From: JAZDGX01 sp964482205
Lineage (GTDB): Bacteria; Eisenbacteria; RBG-16-71-46; CAIMUX01; WJJG01
Length of the DNA: 64,000 bases
Assembly (NCBI GenBank): GCA_964482205.1
Contig: CAYZWI010000018.1
Span: forward strand, 1 to 64,000
Direction: 5' to 3'
Shown: in pieces, positions 19,190 through 27,374 of the stretch
Position numbering within the stretch: the first letter of the stretch is position 1
How the letters are laid out: each line of letters opens with the position of its first letter
The notes under the pieces: generated by a model
Database searches by the model: none
What the model was told of the DNA's origin: nothing
What the model saw: only the letters and a program-made list of their open reading frames with translations
Program-made: the position numbers and the translations under genes

Positions 19190-20559
19190 GCCGCGCCCCG
19201 CGCTCTCGCGAGCACAGGCCGCCCGATCCCGACGACGCCAGAGAAGTTGCGCTCGCCATCTTGTGCGCGGCCGATTCCTCGCCGGCGGCGGCCGAACGCG
19301 AGCGCTCGCGCGCCTTCGCGCGCGCGGGGCTCGACAGCCGCTCGCGACGATTCGTGACCACGCTCGTGCAGACCACCCATCGCTGGCGCGGCCGCGCCGA
19401 CCGGGTGCTCGACACGCGGCTCGAGCGCGGCCTTTCCTCGCTCGATCCTTGCACCCGCAACATTCTTCGCCTGGCGTATGTGCAGCTCTTCCATCTGGAC
19501 GCGATTCCTGCCTATGCCGTCGTCGACACGGCCGTGGAACTGACGCGCAGGCATGAGGGCAGCGGAAAGGCGCGCCTGGTGAACGGCATTCTGCGCGGCC
19601 TTTCGAAACGGCCTCCCTCGCCGCGGGAGTGGGGAGAGGGCCCGGGAGCGCGCGCGCTGGAGGGCGAGCTCTCGCATCCCGCCTGGCTGCTCGAGCGTTG
19701 GATCGCGCGCTGGGGAATGGAAGAGACGCGCCGCATCTGCGCCTGGAACAACGAACCGGCGCGGATCCACCTGCGCGTGTCGGGCGGAGCGCAAGCGGCG
19801 GAGGAAATCGCGCGGGCGCTGCAAGGCCCCGAGCGCGAGATTCAGCCGGGAGCGATTCTCGAAGAAGCATTGCGCGTGCAAGGCGCCTTCGATCCGGTGC
19901 ACGAACCCGCCGTGCACGCAGGGCAGGTGACCGTGCAGGACGAGAGCCAGATGCTGGTGGGGCGCCTCTGGCCCGATGCGAGAGCGCGGGCCTTCGATCT
20001 CTGCGCGTCTCCCGGGACGAAAGCGTCGCACCTCGCGGAGCAATCGGGAGGCGCGCCCGTCTTCGCGTCCGATGTGAGGTTGTCGCGCGCGAGGCTCGTG
20101 GCGAGCACTTCCCGGCGCATGCGCCAGCCTCATCTTCACGCGCTCGTGGCCGACGGCCGGCGGCCGCCCTATCGCAACGCGAGCGCCGAACGCGTGCTGC
20201 TCGATGCGCCCTGCACCTCGCTCGGAGTGCTGCAGCGGCGGCCGGATGCCCGCTGGCTGCGCGGTCCGGAGGCGATTGCGGGCGCGGCCCGGCTCCAGGC
20301 GCAATTGCTCGACGCGGCGGCGGTGCTGGTGGCGCCCGGAAAGTGGCTGCTCTACAGCGTCTGCACGCTGGAGCCCGAGGAGACGGATGCTATGATGGAG
20401 CGCTTTCGCGCCCGGCATCCGGAGTTCTCCCCGCACGAACTTCCCGGGTGGGTCCCCGAGAAGATCCGCGCCGGGGCGGGGATCATGCGGATCCTGCCCG
20501 GGGTTTTGGGAATGGAAGGCGTGTACGCGGCGCTGATGCGAAACGAGGCGGCAGCATGA
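19186..20559 (+). CDS. rsmB: 16S rRNA (cytosine-967-C5)-methyltransferase RsmB
   Basis: 457 residues. The N-terminal NusB-like helical domain (LVNGILRGLSKRP near its end) precedes the methyltransferase domain. The SAM site is FDLCASPGTKASHLAE. Motif IV LLDAPCTSLGVL and motif VI YSVCTLEPEE carry the two cysteines used by this RNA m5C family. The ATG overlaps the fmt stop, and the stop overlaps the start of the PASTA protein, giving a tightly packed fmt-rsmB-PASTA unit. Confidence 0.94.
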   Translation: MSRAPRSREHRPPDPDDAREVALAILCAADSSPAAAERERSRAFARAGLDSRSRRFVTTLVQTTHRWRGRADRVLDTRLERGLSSLDPCTRNILRLAYVQLFHLDAIPAYAVVDTAVELTRRHEGSGKARLVNGILRGLSKRPPSPREWGEGPGARALEGELSHPAWLLERWIARWGMEETRRICAWNNEPARIHLRVSGGAQAAEEIARALQGPEREIQPGAILEEALRVQGAFDPVHEPAVHAGQVTVQDESQMLVGRLWPDARARAFDLCASPGTKASHLAEQSGGAPVFASDVRLSRARLVASTSRRMRQPHLHALVADGRRPPYRNASAERVLLDAPCTSLGVLQRRPDARWLRGPEAIAGAARLQAQLLDAAAVLVAPGKWLLYSVCTLEPEETDAMMERFRARHPEFSPHELPGWVPEKIRAGAGIMRILPGVLGMEGVYAALMRNEAAA

Positions 20560-21374
20560 ACGCGTGTCCGGGAGATCCATACGCCGGCAGTCCCGTATCG
20601 CGAGGGCGATTCATGTCAGGCAGTCGCACAAGACCGCATCGGTCGACACCGGGCGGGCGGACGAGGAAGTGGATCGGCGCGCTGCTCTTCGTGGGCGCCG
20701 GTGTGCTGGCCGGCGCGCTCTTCTTTCATCTAGTGGTGATGCCTTGGTTCGTGCGCCATGGAAGCGACGCGGAAGTTCCCGATCTTCAGGGGCTCACGAA
20801 TCGCGAGGCGAAGGAGACCCTCGATCGCGCGGGCCTGAAGCAAGGGACCGTCGCCGAAGCGAGCCACGATCGAGTGGAGGCAGGAAGGATTCTTCGGCAG
20901 GCCCCGCCTCCCGGATTCCGGGTGAAGAAAGGACGGGCGGTCGACTGGGTGGTGAGCCTGGGACCGCAAGCGCTGCGCGTTCCCGCCCTCGAAGGGGAAA
21001 GCATCGTGCATGCCCGCTTCCTGCTTCAACAGGCGGGGCTGCAGTCGGGCGAGGTCGAGACGACCCACAGCGACGAGATTCTGCCCGAGCATGTGATCGC
21101 GTCGAATCCTCGCCCGGGCGAAGCGGTGGCCGAGCGGGAGAGAGTGGATTTGCTCGTGAGCCTGGGGCCCGCGCCACAGCGATTCGTGATGCCCGATCTG
21201 CGCGGAGAAGATCCCGACAAGGCGGCCTCCTATCTCGAGCGGGCCGGCTTTCGCGTGGAGCAGCGCTATTGGCCCGGCGCGAAGAGCGAGTGGCCGCGCG
21301 TGGCCGAGCAGGATCCGCCTCCCGGGTATCCGATCCAGGAAGGCGAGACGGTGCGCCTGTTCATGGGCGAGTGA
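20556..21374 (+). CDS. Membrane-anchored PASTA-domain protein
   Basis: 272 residues. A basic cytoplasmic N-terminus is followed by one transmembrane segment (GALLFVGAGVLAGALFFHLVV, about 45-65) and three extracytoplasmic PASTA modules. Each module has the VPDLxGxxxxxAxxxLxxAGL and QxPPPG/PGxxVxxG patterns, roughly 75-140, 145-210 and 213-272. No kinase domain is attached, unlike PknB-type PASTA proteins. The family binds muropeptides or peptidoglycan in characterised cases; here that is inference. The ATG at 20556 overlaps the rsmB stop; a second ATG at 20613 would shorten the N-terminus by 19 residues. Confidence 0.88.
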   Translation: MNACPGDPYAGSPVSRGRFMSGSRTRPHRSTPGGRTRKWIGALLFVGAGVLAGALFFHLVVMPWFVRHGSDAEVPDLQGLTNREAKETLDRAGLKQGTVAEASHDRVEAGRILRQAPPPGFRVKKGRAVDWVVSLGPQALRVPALEGESIVHARFLLQQAGLQSGEVETTHSDEILPEHVIASNPRPGEAVAERERVDLLVSLGPAPQRFVMPDLRGEDPDKAASYLERAGFRVEQRYWPGAKSEWPRVAEQDPPPGYPIQEGETVRLFMGE

Positions 21375-21427
21375 GCGAGAGCAGCACGCGTGTGCGCGAA
21401 GCGCGCCGTGAAGAGCAGGAGGGGTGG

Positions 21428-22174
21428 ATGACGCGACCCAAACCGATTCCCGCCGCGCCGCAGATCGCTCCCTCGCTCCTGTCCGCCGACTTCGCCCGCT
21501 TGGGTGAGGAGATCGCTTCGCTCCACGGCACCGGCGTGGGGATGCTCCATCTCGATGTGATGGACGGGCACTTCGTCCCCAACATCACCTTCGGCCCGCC
21601 GCTGGTGCGCTCGGTGCGGGGCATGACGCCGTTGTTTCTGGACACGCATCTCATGATCGACGATCCGCTGGCGTATGTGGACGCGTTCATCGAGAGCGGA
21701 GCGGATTTGCTCACGCTGCACGCGGAGAGCCTGGGAAGCGCGGCGCGCGCATCGTACGAGCGCGCCCGCGAGGCGCGCAGGCGGACGGCCGCGGGCGGCT
21801 GCGGCCTGGGGCTCTCCTTCCGGCCGGCGAGCGACCCGTCGCCCTGGATCGAAGCGTTGGGGGCCGAGCTGGACCTCGTTCTCCTGATGACGGTCGATCC
21901 CGGTTTCGGTGGCCAGCCCTTCATGGAAGACCAGCTTCCGAAGATCTCCGCCATGCGCGCGCTGCGAGACCGCAGAGGATGGGCTTTTCGGATCGAAGTC
22001 GATGGCGGAATCAACCCCCGAACGGCCGCTCAGTGCGCCCGCGCCGGCGCCGAGGTCTTCGTCGCCGGCACCGCCGTCTTCGGGCAGCGCGACCACGCCG
22101 CCGCGTTCCGCAAGCTTCACGCCGCGGTCCAGGACCCAGGATCGGCGGCCGGGAGAAATGCGCCGAATTCTTGA
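21428..22174 (+). CDS. rpe: Ribulose-phosphate 3-epimerase
   Basis: A 248-residue TIM-barrel enzyme interconverting ribulose 5-phosphate and xylulose 5-phosphate. Family motifs: APSLLSADFARL, LHLDVMDGHFVPN (metal His and catalytic Asp), DTHLMI, MTVDPGFGGQ and the second catalytic Asp in EVDGGIN. AGGAGG precedes the ATG by about 6 bases. It lies 53 bases after the PASTA gene, probably in the same transcript. Confidence 0.95.
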   Translation: MTRPKPIPAAPQIAPSLLSADFARLGEEIASLHGTGVGMLHLDVMDGHFVPNITFGPPLVRSVRGMTPLFLDTHLMIDDPLAYVDAFIESGADLLTLHAESLGSAARASYERAREARRRTAAGGCGLGLSFRPASDPSPWIEALGAELDLVLLMTVDPGFGGQPFMEDQLPKISAMRALRDRRGWAFRIEVDGGINPRTAAQCARAGAEVFVAGTAVFGQRDHAAAFRKLHAAVQDPGSAAGRNAPNS

Positions 22175-22330
22175 ACAGGCAACGGGTTACAAATGCCGGC
22201 CCGGGCGGCATCCAGGAGCGGCTTGGGTCGTGCCCGGGGCTCTCGCCCGGCTGCCCGGGGTCTTGTGAAACGGCCGGAAGCGCGGCTACGGGAATGTCCC
22301 GCTTTCTCTTGTGACCGCGGTCTTTCAGCC

Positions 22331-22360
22331 TTGAAGCGCGTCGGCGCCGGATGGTAGACT
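22331..22360 (+). promoter_or_regulatory. Candidate promoter for ffh operon
   Basis: TTGAAG (22331-22336), an 18-base spacer and TAGACT (22355-22360), with extended TG at 22352-22353. It lies in the 235-base gap after rpe and 50 bases before the ffh start. Confidence 0.5.
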
Positions 22361-22409
22361 TCGCGTTTCGTGACCGGATGGGAAATACGGCTCGATCGAA
22401 CGGTATTCC

Positions 22410-23732
22410 ATGTTTGAGGCGTTGGCAGGCCGGCTCGAGGCGGCCTTTTCCCGGATTCGCGGCCGGGGGAAACTGAGTCCGGAGAACATCCGCGAAACAA
22501 TGCGGGACATCCGCCGAGCGCTGCTCGAAGCCGATGTCAATTACAAGGTTGCCCGGGATTTCGTCCAGCAGGTCGAAGCCCGGGCGGTCGGCATCGAAGT
22601 CACGCGCAGCCTGACTCCCGGCCAGCAGCTCGTGAAGGTCGTCCACGATGTCCTGGTCGATCTGCTGGGCGGGGAGACGACGCAACTCGCGGAGAGCGCC
22701 GAGATTCCCACGCGGATTCTCTTCGTCGGCCTGCAGGGATCGGGCAAGACGACGACGGTCGCGAAGATCGCGACCCGTTTGAAGAAGCGGGGAAAGATCT
22801 CGATGCTCGCCGCGTGCGATGTGCATCGTCCCGCCGCGGTCCAGCAGTTGGAGACGCTCGGCGCCCAGGTGGGCGCGCGGGTGCATTCTCCCGGCGAGAG
22901 CAAGGACGCGGCGGCGGTCGCCGCGCAGGGCTGGCGCGAGGCGCGCCAGGCAGCCGTCGATTACTACCTGGTCGACACGGCCGGGCGGCTGCAGATCGAC
23001 GAACCGATGATGGAAGAGCTCGTCCGCGTTCGCGACGCGGTCGAGCCGCATCAGATCCTGCTCGTCGTCGATGGCTTGACCGGGCAGGAAGCGGTGGCGG
23101 TCAGCGAGACCTTCCATCGCCGGCTGACATTGAGCGGTGTGGTGCTCACGAAGATGGACGGCGACGCGCGCGGCGGGGCGGCCTTGAGCACGCGCGCCGC
23201 GACCGGCGTCCCGATTCTCTTCGTCGGCACGGGTGAAGGGCTGGAGGCGATCGAGCCCTTCCACCCGGCGGGGATGGCCTCGCGCATCCTGGGCATGGGC
23301 GACATCGTCGCCCTCGCGGAGCGCGCCCAGGAGGCGGTGGACATCGAGCAGGCCGCGCGGCTGCAACAGACGCTCGAGCGCGATCAGTTCACGCTCGAGC
23401 ACTTCCTGCAGCAGATGCGGGAAGTGCGCAAGATGGGGCCGCTCGAGGAAGTGGTGAAGCTGATCCCCGGCCTGGGATCGAAGGTCGTGGGACGCATGGA
23501 AGGGGGCGAGCGGCAACTCGGGCGCATTGAGGCGATGGTGCTCTCGATGACGCCCCAGGAGCGGCGCAAGCCGGAGCTCCTGAACGGGGCGCGGCGCAAG
23601 CGCATCGCGAGGGGCAGCGGCACGACGGTGCAGGAAGTGAACCGGCTCCTGCGCGATTTCGAGCAGATGCGCCGGTTGTTCGGACGGATGCGGAAAGGCA
23701 AGGGCCTTCCGCGCATGTTCCAAGGCATGTAG
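22410..23732 (+). CDS. ffh: Signal recognition particle protein Ffh
   Basis: A 440-residue SRP54 GTPase that targets nascent membrane proteins to FtsY. The N domain is followed by the G domain with GLQGSGKTTTVAKIA, DVHRPAAVQQL, DTAGRLQID and LTKMDGDARGGAAL. The C-terminal M domain, which binds 4.5S RNA and signal peptides, begins near residue 310 and has the usual NGARRKRIARGSGTTVQEVNRLL. Length is slightly short of the usual 440-480 owing to a modest M-domain tail. It heads the rpsP-khpA-rimM-trmD-rplS cluster. Confidence 0.97.
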   Translation: MFEALAGRLEAAFSRIRGRGKLSPENIRETMRDIRRALLEADVNYKVARDFVQQVEARAVGIEVTRSLTPGQQLVKVVHDVLVDLLGGETTQLAESAEIPTRILFVGLQGSGKTTTVAKIATRLKKRGKISMLAACDVHRPAAVQQLETLGAQVGARVHSPGESKDAAAVAAQGWREARQAAVDYYLVDTAGRLQIDEPMMEELVRVRDAVEPHQILLVVDGLTGQEAVAVSETFHRRLTLSGVVLTKMDGDARGGAALSTRAATGVPILFVGTGEGLEAIEPFHPAGMASRILGMGDIVALAERAQEAVDIEQAARLQQTLERDQFTLEHFLQQMREVRKMGPLEEVVKLIPGLGSKVVGRMEGGERQLGRIEAMVLSMTPQERRKPELLNGARRKRIARGSGTTVQEVNRLLRDFEQMRRLFGRMRKGKGLPRMFQGM

Positions 23733-23749
23733 GCAGGAGGAGAAGTACG

Positions 23750-24115
23750 GTGGTCGTCATTCGGTTGCAGAGGGCGGGCGCCCGCAACAGGCCCTTCTTT
23801 CGCTTGGTCATCGCCGATTCGCGGCGTTCCCGGGACGGGGCCTTCATCGAGAAAGTCGGATACTACGACCCCTTGCCGACTCCCGATGTGATCGTCATCG
23901 ATCACGCGCGAGTCGAGCATTGGATCAAGAACGGCGCTCAACCTTCGGTTTCCGTTCAGCAACTGGTTCGCCGCAGCAAGCTGCGCGCGCTCGGCATCGC
24001 TTCGGCCGAGCCCAAGCGCCGCAAGCGGGGCGAACAGGCCGCGCAGCCGGCGCCGTCCGCCGAGCCCGCGGCGGCCGCGGCCGCGGAGGCGGGACCGACG
24101 CCGGCTGCGGAGTGA
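23750..24115 (+). CDS. rpsP: 30S ribosomal protein S16
   Basis: 121 residues. The core (1-82) has the family pattern VVIRLQRAGARNRPFFRLVIADSR and FIEKVGYYDPL. A 40-residue tail rich in Ala, Pro and Glu extends the protein beyond the typical 80-90 residues. The GTG start is supported by AGGAGGAG 6 bases upstream. It lies 17 bases after ffh. Confidence 0.96.
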   Translation: MVVIRLQRAGARNRPFFRLVIADSRRSRDGAFIEKVGYYDPLPTPDVIVIDHARVEHWIKNGAQPSVSVQQLVRRSKLRALGIASAEPKRRKRGEQAAQPAPSAEPAAAAAAEAGPTPAAE

Positions 24116-24378
24116 GCGGATCCCTTCCCGCTGGGGCGAGGATGATCGCCGCTTCCACGCGAGCATCCAGCATCCCGGCGGGGGTTCCAACCGCGACGAC
24201 CTGACGCAAGTGGGCGACCGCGCGCGGAGACCCTGGGGCGGGGCCGCTTCGCGCGAGGAAATACGGGCCATCACGGACCAAGAGCCGGGTGCATGAGCAG
24301 CCCGGCACGAGCGTCTGCGACAGAACGCGCAAACAGCGATGGCGCGCAAACGAAACGCGAACGGAAGGAGAGAAGCCC

Positions 24379-24609
24379 ATGAAGGAACTCATCGAGTATC
24401 TCACCAAGGCGTTGGTCGACAAGCCGGACGAAGTCGATGTGAAGGAAGTGGTCGGCGAGAAGACCACCGTGTACGAATTGAAGGTCGGGGAAGGCGATCT
24501 CGGAAAGGTGATCGGCAAGCACGGCCGTACCATTCGCGCGATCCGCACGCTTCTCTCGGCGGCCGCGACGAAGCAGAACAAGCGGGCGGTGCTCGAGATT
24601 CTGGAGTAG
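24379..24609 (+). CDS. khpA: KH-domain RNA-binding protein KhpA
   Basis: A 76-residue single KH domain with the GxxG loop in KVIGKHGRTIRAIRTLL. The family binds RNA, often with KhpB, and influences cell division or sRNA stability in studied species. AAGGAG lies 9 bases before the ATG. The 263-base gap after rpsP is longer than usual for this cluster; I see no gene or clear RNA structure in it. Confidence 0.94.
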   Translation: MKELIEYLTKALVDKPDEVDVKEVVGEKTTVYELKVGEGDLGKVIGKHGRTIRAIRTLLSAAATKQNKRAVLEILE

Positions 24610-24634
24610 TCCCCACCCGCGCCGGTCGCGCGGG

Positions 24635-25168
24635 ATGGAAGCGATGAACGAGCGCGCACAGGACACCTGGGTTCACGTCGGGACGCTGGGGAAGACCTTC
24701 GGGTTGAAGGGGGAAGTGGTCGTCCACTACACGGGCGAGACCCCCGATCGTTTCCGGCCCGGGTCCGTCGTACACATCGTGACCGCGGAGGGCCGCGTGC
24801 CTGCGCGGATCGCGTCGATGCGCGAGATGCCCGCCAAGCTGGTCGTCGCCTTCGAGGGGCGGGCGGGCGTGGATGAGATCCGGCCCTGGGTCGGATGCGC
24901 GCTCGAAGTGCGGGCGAGCGAACTGCCGCCGCTGGAGGCAGGAAGCTACTACCACTACGAGCTGCTGGGCCTCGAAGTCTATTCGGCGGGCGGGGAATTG
25001 CTCGGACGCATCGAAGAGATCCTGGAGACGGGAGGCAACGACATCTTCTGCGTCCGCAAGGAGGGGCGGGAGATCCTGGTTCCCGCCATCGACGATGCGA
25101 TCGATTCGATCGATCCGGCCGCGGGCAGAGTGGTGCTGAAGGACATGAAAGGACTGATCGCGCCGTGA
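24635..25168 (+). CDS. rimM: Ribosome maturation factor RimM
   Basis: A 177-residue 30S assembly factor that binds S19. The N-terminal RimM domain starts VHVGTLGKTFGLKGEVVV. The PRC-barrel domain follows (YYHYELLGLEVYS...EILVPAIDDAIDSID). A second in-frame ATG at 24644 is an alternative start. The stop overlaps the trmD GTG (GTGA). Confidence 0.94.
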   Translation: MEAMNERAQDTWVHVGTLGKTFGLKGEVVVHYTGETPDRFRPGSVVHIVTAEGRVPARIASMREMPAKLVVAFEGRAGVDEIRPWVGCALEVRASELPPLEAGSYYHYELLGLEVYSAGGELLGRIEEILETGGNDIFCVRKEGREILVPAIDDAIDSIDPAAGRVVLKDMKGLIAP

Positions 25169-25989
25169 ATCGGGAAGAGCCCCGCCTCACGGTCACGGTC
25201 CTCACCGGGTTTCCGGCGCTCTTCGGAAGCCTGGCGGCGGAAGGCATCATTCGCATCGCTCTCGAGAAGGGGCTCGCGCGTCTCGAGATCGTGAACCTCC
25301 GCGACTACACGGAGGATCGTCATCGCACGATCGACGACTACCCCTACGGCGGCGGGCCCGGCATGGTGTTGAAGATCGAGCCGGTCGCGCGCGCGCTCGA
25401 CGACATCGCCGGCCGCGAGGGCCGGCAGGAAGCGAGACGCGAGGGGGAGCGGGGCACGACCCCCGGCGACGGCGGCACGGATCGAGAGAGCGGGCGGGAA
25501 GTGATCCTGCTCAGCCCGCAGGGAAAGCCGCTCACGCAGGAGTTTTTCGAGCGGCGGGCGGATGCGCGCCACCTGATCTTGATCTGCGGGCGGTACAAGG
25601 GCATCGACGAGCGCATTCGCGCGCTCGCCGACACCGAAGTGTCGCTCGGGGACTATGTGATCTCGGGCGGCGAGTTGGGCGCGATGGTCCTGATCGACGG
25701 GCTCTTTCGCCTGATTCCCGGAGTGTTGGGGGATTTCGATTCCGCGAGAGGAGATAGCTTCTCGACCGGGATCCTCGATTGCGCGTATTATACGCGGCCG
25801 GAATCCTGGCGCGAACAGGCGGTGCCCGAGGTGTTGCTGTCGGGCAATCACGGGGCGATCCGCAGGTGGCGGCGCGAGGATGCCTTGCGCAGGACCTTCG
25901 AGCGACGGCCGGATCTGCTCGCCGGGGCGGAGCTCGACGAAGAGGACCGGCGGTTCCTGCGCGCGCTCGGCTGGCAGGAAGCGCGATGA
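25165..25989 (+). CDS. trmD: tRNA (guanine-37-N1)-methyltransferase TrmD
   Basis: A 274-residue SPOUT enzyme that makes m1G37. Motifs: DDYPYGGGPGMVLK, LLSPQGKPLTQ, ICGRYKGIDERI and the knot GDYVISGGELGAMVLIDG. Between the first two motifs lies an insertion of about 25 charged residues (GREGRQEARREGERGTT onward), which explains the length above the usual 230-250. The GTG overlaps the rimM stop, which fixes the start. Confidence 0.95.
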   Translation: MNREEPRLTVTVLTGFPALFGSLAAEGIIRIALEKGLARLEIVNLRDYTEDRHRTIDDYPYGGGPGMVLKIEPVARALDDIAGREGRQEARREGERGTTPGDGGTDRESGREVILLSPQGKPLTQEFFERRADARHLILICGRYKGIDERIRALADTEVSLGDYVISGGELGAMVLIDGLFRLIPGVLGDFDSARGDSFSTGILDCAYYTRPESWREQAVPEVLLSGNHGAIRRWRREDALRRTFERRPDLLAGAELDEEDRRFLRALGWQEAR

Positions 25990-26088
25990 GAGATCCGGCC
26001 CGGACGGCGCGCGCCTGAGGGATGGAAGAACTTCGCGTGGTCCGTCCACGCGTCATGGGGCAAGCGAAGCGGAAGAGGAGAGGGAGCG

Positions 26089-26547
26089 ATGGACATTCTG
26101 AGAAATGTGGAAGCGCCGCAGGTGAAGTCCGAAGTGCCGGCCTTCGGCCCGGGCGACACGGTGAAGATCGCGGTGCGCGTGGTGGAGGGAGACAAGGTCC
26201 GCTCCCAGATCTTCCAAGGCGTCGTGGTTGCACGCGCGGGCTCCGGAACGCGCGCCACCTTCACGGTGCGCAAGATCAGCGACGGCGTGGCGGTGGAGCG
26301 CATCTTCCCCCTGCATTCGCCCAATGTCGCCGGCATCGAGATCGTGCGGCGGGGACGCGTGCGCCGGGCGCGCCTGACCTATCTGCGTGGGCGCAAGGGC
26401 CGCAGCGCGCGCATCCGGGAACGGACGAGCGAAATGTTCGCGGCGGCGGCCGAAAAGGCCGCGCCCGTCGAGCAGACGGCCGAGACCGCGCCTGCGGAGC
26501 CCAAGACGCCGGCCAAGGCGAAGAAGGGCGGCAAAGCCAAGGGCTAG
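26089..26547 (+). CDS. rplS: 50S ribosomal protein L19
   Basis: 152 residues. The L19 core (1-115) shows FGPGDTVKIAVRVVEGDKVR, QIFQGVVVARAGSG, FTVRKISDGVAVERIFPLHSP and RRARLTYLRGRKGRSARI. A tail of 35 residues rich in Ala, Lys and Pro follows, similar in style to the S16 tail. The 100-base leader contains a 7-bp hairpin (CGCGTGG 26034-26040 with CCACGCG 26046-26052) that could matter for expression. It is the last gene of the cluster, before tandem terminators. Confidence 0.96.
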   Translation: MDILRNVEAPQVKSEVPAFGPGDTVKIAVRVVEGDKVRSQIFQGVVVARAGSGTRATFTVRKISDGVAVERIFPLHSPNVAGIEIVRRGRVRRARLTYLRGRKGRSARIRERTSEMFAAAAEKAAPVEQTAETAPAEPKTPAKAKKGGKAKG

Positions 26548-26635
26548 GCGCAAGGCCAAGGGCTGAGCGCAAAGCGGGCGAGTGAGCGCAAGGCCGACAG
26601 CGCAGAGCTCGCCGGGCAAGAGCAGCAACATCACA

Positions 26636-26678
26636 GCGGCGGAGTCGCTTCAACGCGGCTTCCGCCGCATTTTTTTTG
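26636..26678 (+). terminator. Rho-independent terminator after rplS
   Basis: GCGGCGGA (26636-26643) pairs with TCCGCCGC (26661-26668) across a 17-base loop and is followed by eight T. It lies about 90 bases after the rplS stop. Confidence 0.85.
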
Positions 26679-26685
26679 GCGCAAG

Positions 26686-26717
26686 GGCGCCCCCCTTCCC
26701 GCGGGCGCCTTTTCTTT
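26686..26717 (+). terminator. Second, tandem terminator after rplS
   Basis: GGCGCCC (26686-26692) pairs with GGGCGCC (26703-26709) and is followed by TTTTCTTT. It comes directly after the first terminator and insulates the ribosomal cluster from yraN. The rest of the 331-base gap (26548-26878) shows no gene. Confidence 0.65.
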
Positions 26718-26878
26718 GGCGAAAGCGGCCCCGGCATTGCTAATGAAACCTTGTGAGCGGCGGCGATGGCTGCGCGCACTCGCACGCGGACAGATGCGCT
26801 CGCAGACGAGCGAGCGCGGCCAAGCTCCGGGGGAAGCCTGGAGACAGTCGATCGCTGCAAGGAAGCGAGGAGATCGCC

Positions 26879-27271
26879 ATGCAAACGGGGGCCGAACCGC
26901 TGCGCGTCTCGAGCGTTCTTCGCGGCAGGGAAGGAGAAGCGATCGCCGCCCTCTTCCTCGAGATGAACGGGTACCGGATCGTCGGCCGTAATGTGCGCTG
27001 CGGCCCGCTCGAAATCGACCTCCTCGCCCGCAAGGCGGGCATTCTCGCGGTCGTGGAAGTGCGGCTGCGTTCCTCTCGTTCCCACGGCCGTCCGGAGGAA
27101 AGCGTGCGCTGGCGCAAGCGCCACCTCCTGCGCCAGGCGGCCGCCTGCCTGCCCGGACGCGTTCCGCTGCAGGGGGCACGGCTGCGCTTCGATGTGATCG
27201 CGATCGAGACCGAGCCCTTCGGCCTGCACTTGCGCCACCTGCAGGACTGGTGGCGCCCTTGTGCTCGTTGA
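26879..27271 (+). CDS. yraN: YraN/UPF0102 family endonuclease-like protein
   Basis: A 130-residue small protein of the UPF0102 group, with a predicted restriction-endonuclease-like fold. Core: REGEAIAALFLEMNGYRIVGRNVR, then LEIDLLARKAGILAVVEVRLR, which holds the expected D and ExK/R-like positions. The family Gly before EID is replaced by Leu. AGGAG lies 7 bases before the ATG. It follows rplS, as in many genomes, but rnhB, which usually lies between them, is missing. The stop overlaps the meaB promoter candidate. Confidence 0.85.
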   Translation: MQTGAEPLRVSSVLRGREGEAIAALFLEMNGYRIVGRNVRCGPLEIDLLARKAGILAVVEVRLRSSRSHGRPEESVRWRKRHLLRQAAACLPGRVPLQGARLRFDVIAIETEPFGLHLRHLQDWWRPCAR

Positions 27272-27297
27272 CACCCTCCCCGAGCCGTTGGTAGATT
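27268..27297 (+). promoter_or_regulatory. Promoter for the meaB operon
   Basis: A consensus TTGACA (27268-27273), an 18-base spacer and TAGATT (27292-27297), with extended TG at 27289-27290. The -35 overlaps the yraN stop codon. It lies 78 bases upstream of the meaB ATG. Confidence 0.65.
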
Positions 27298-27374
27298 CCC
27301 TTTCTTATCTTGAAGTTGCGGGCAGGCCTCCGGCGGGCGTCTCATGCTCGCCGGACGGGTCGAGCGGAGGTGCC

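Noticed and set aside
22270..22320. Terminator after rpe
   Set aside because: Only a 5-bp stem (CGGGA/TCCCG) followed by CTTTCTCTT; too weak to call.
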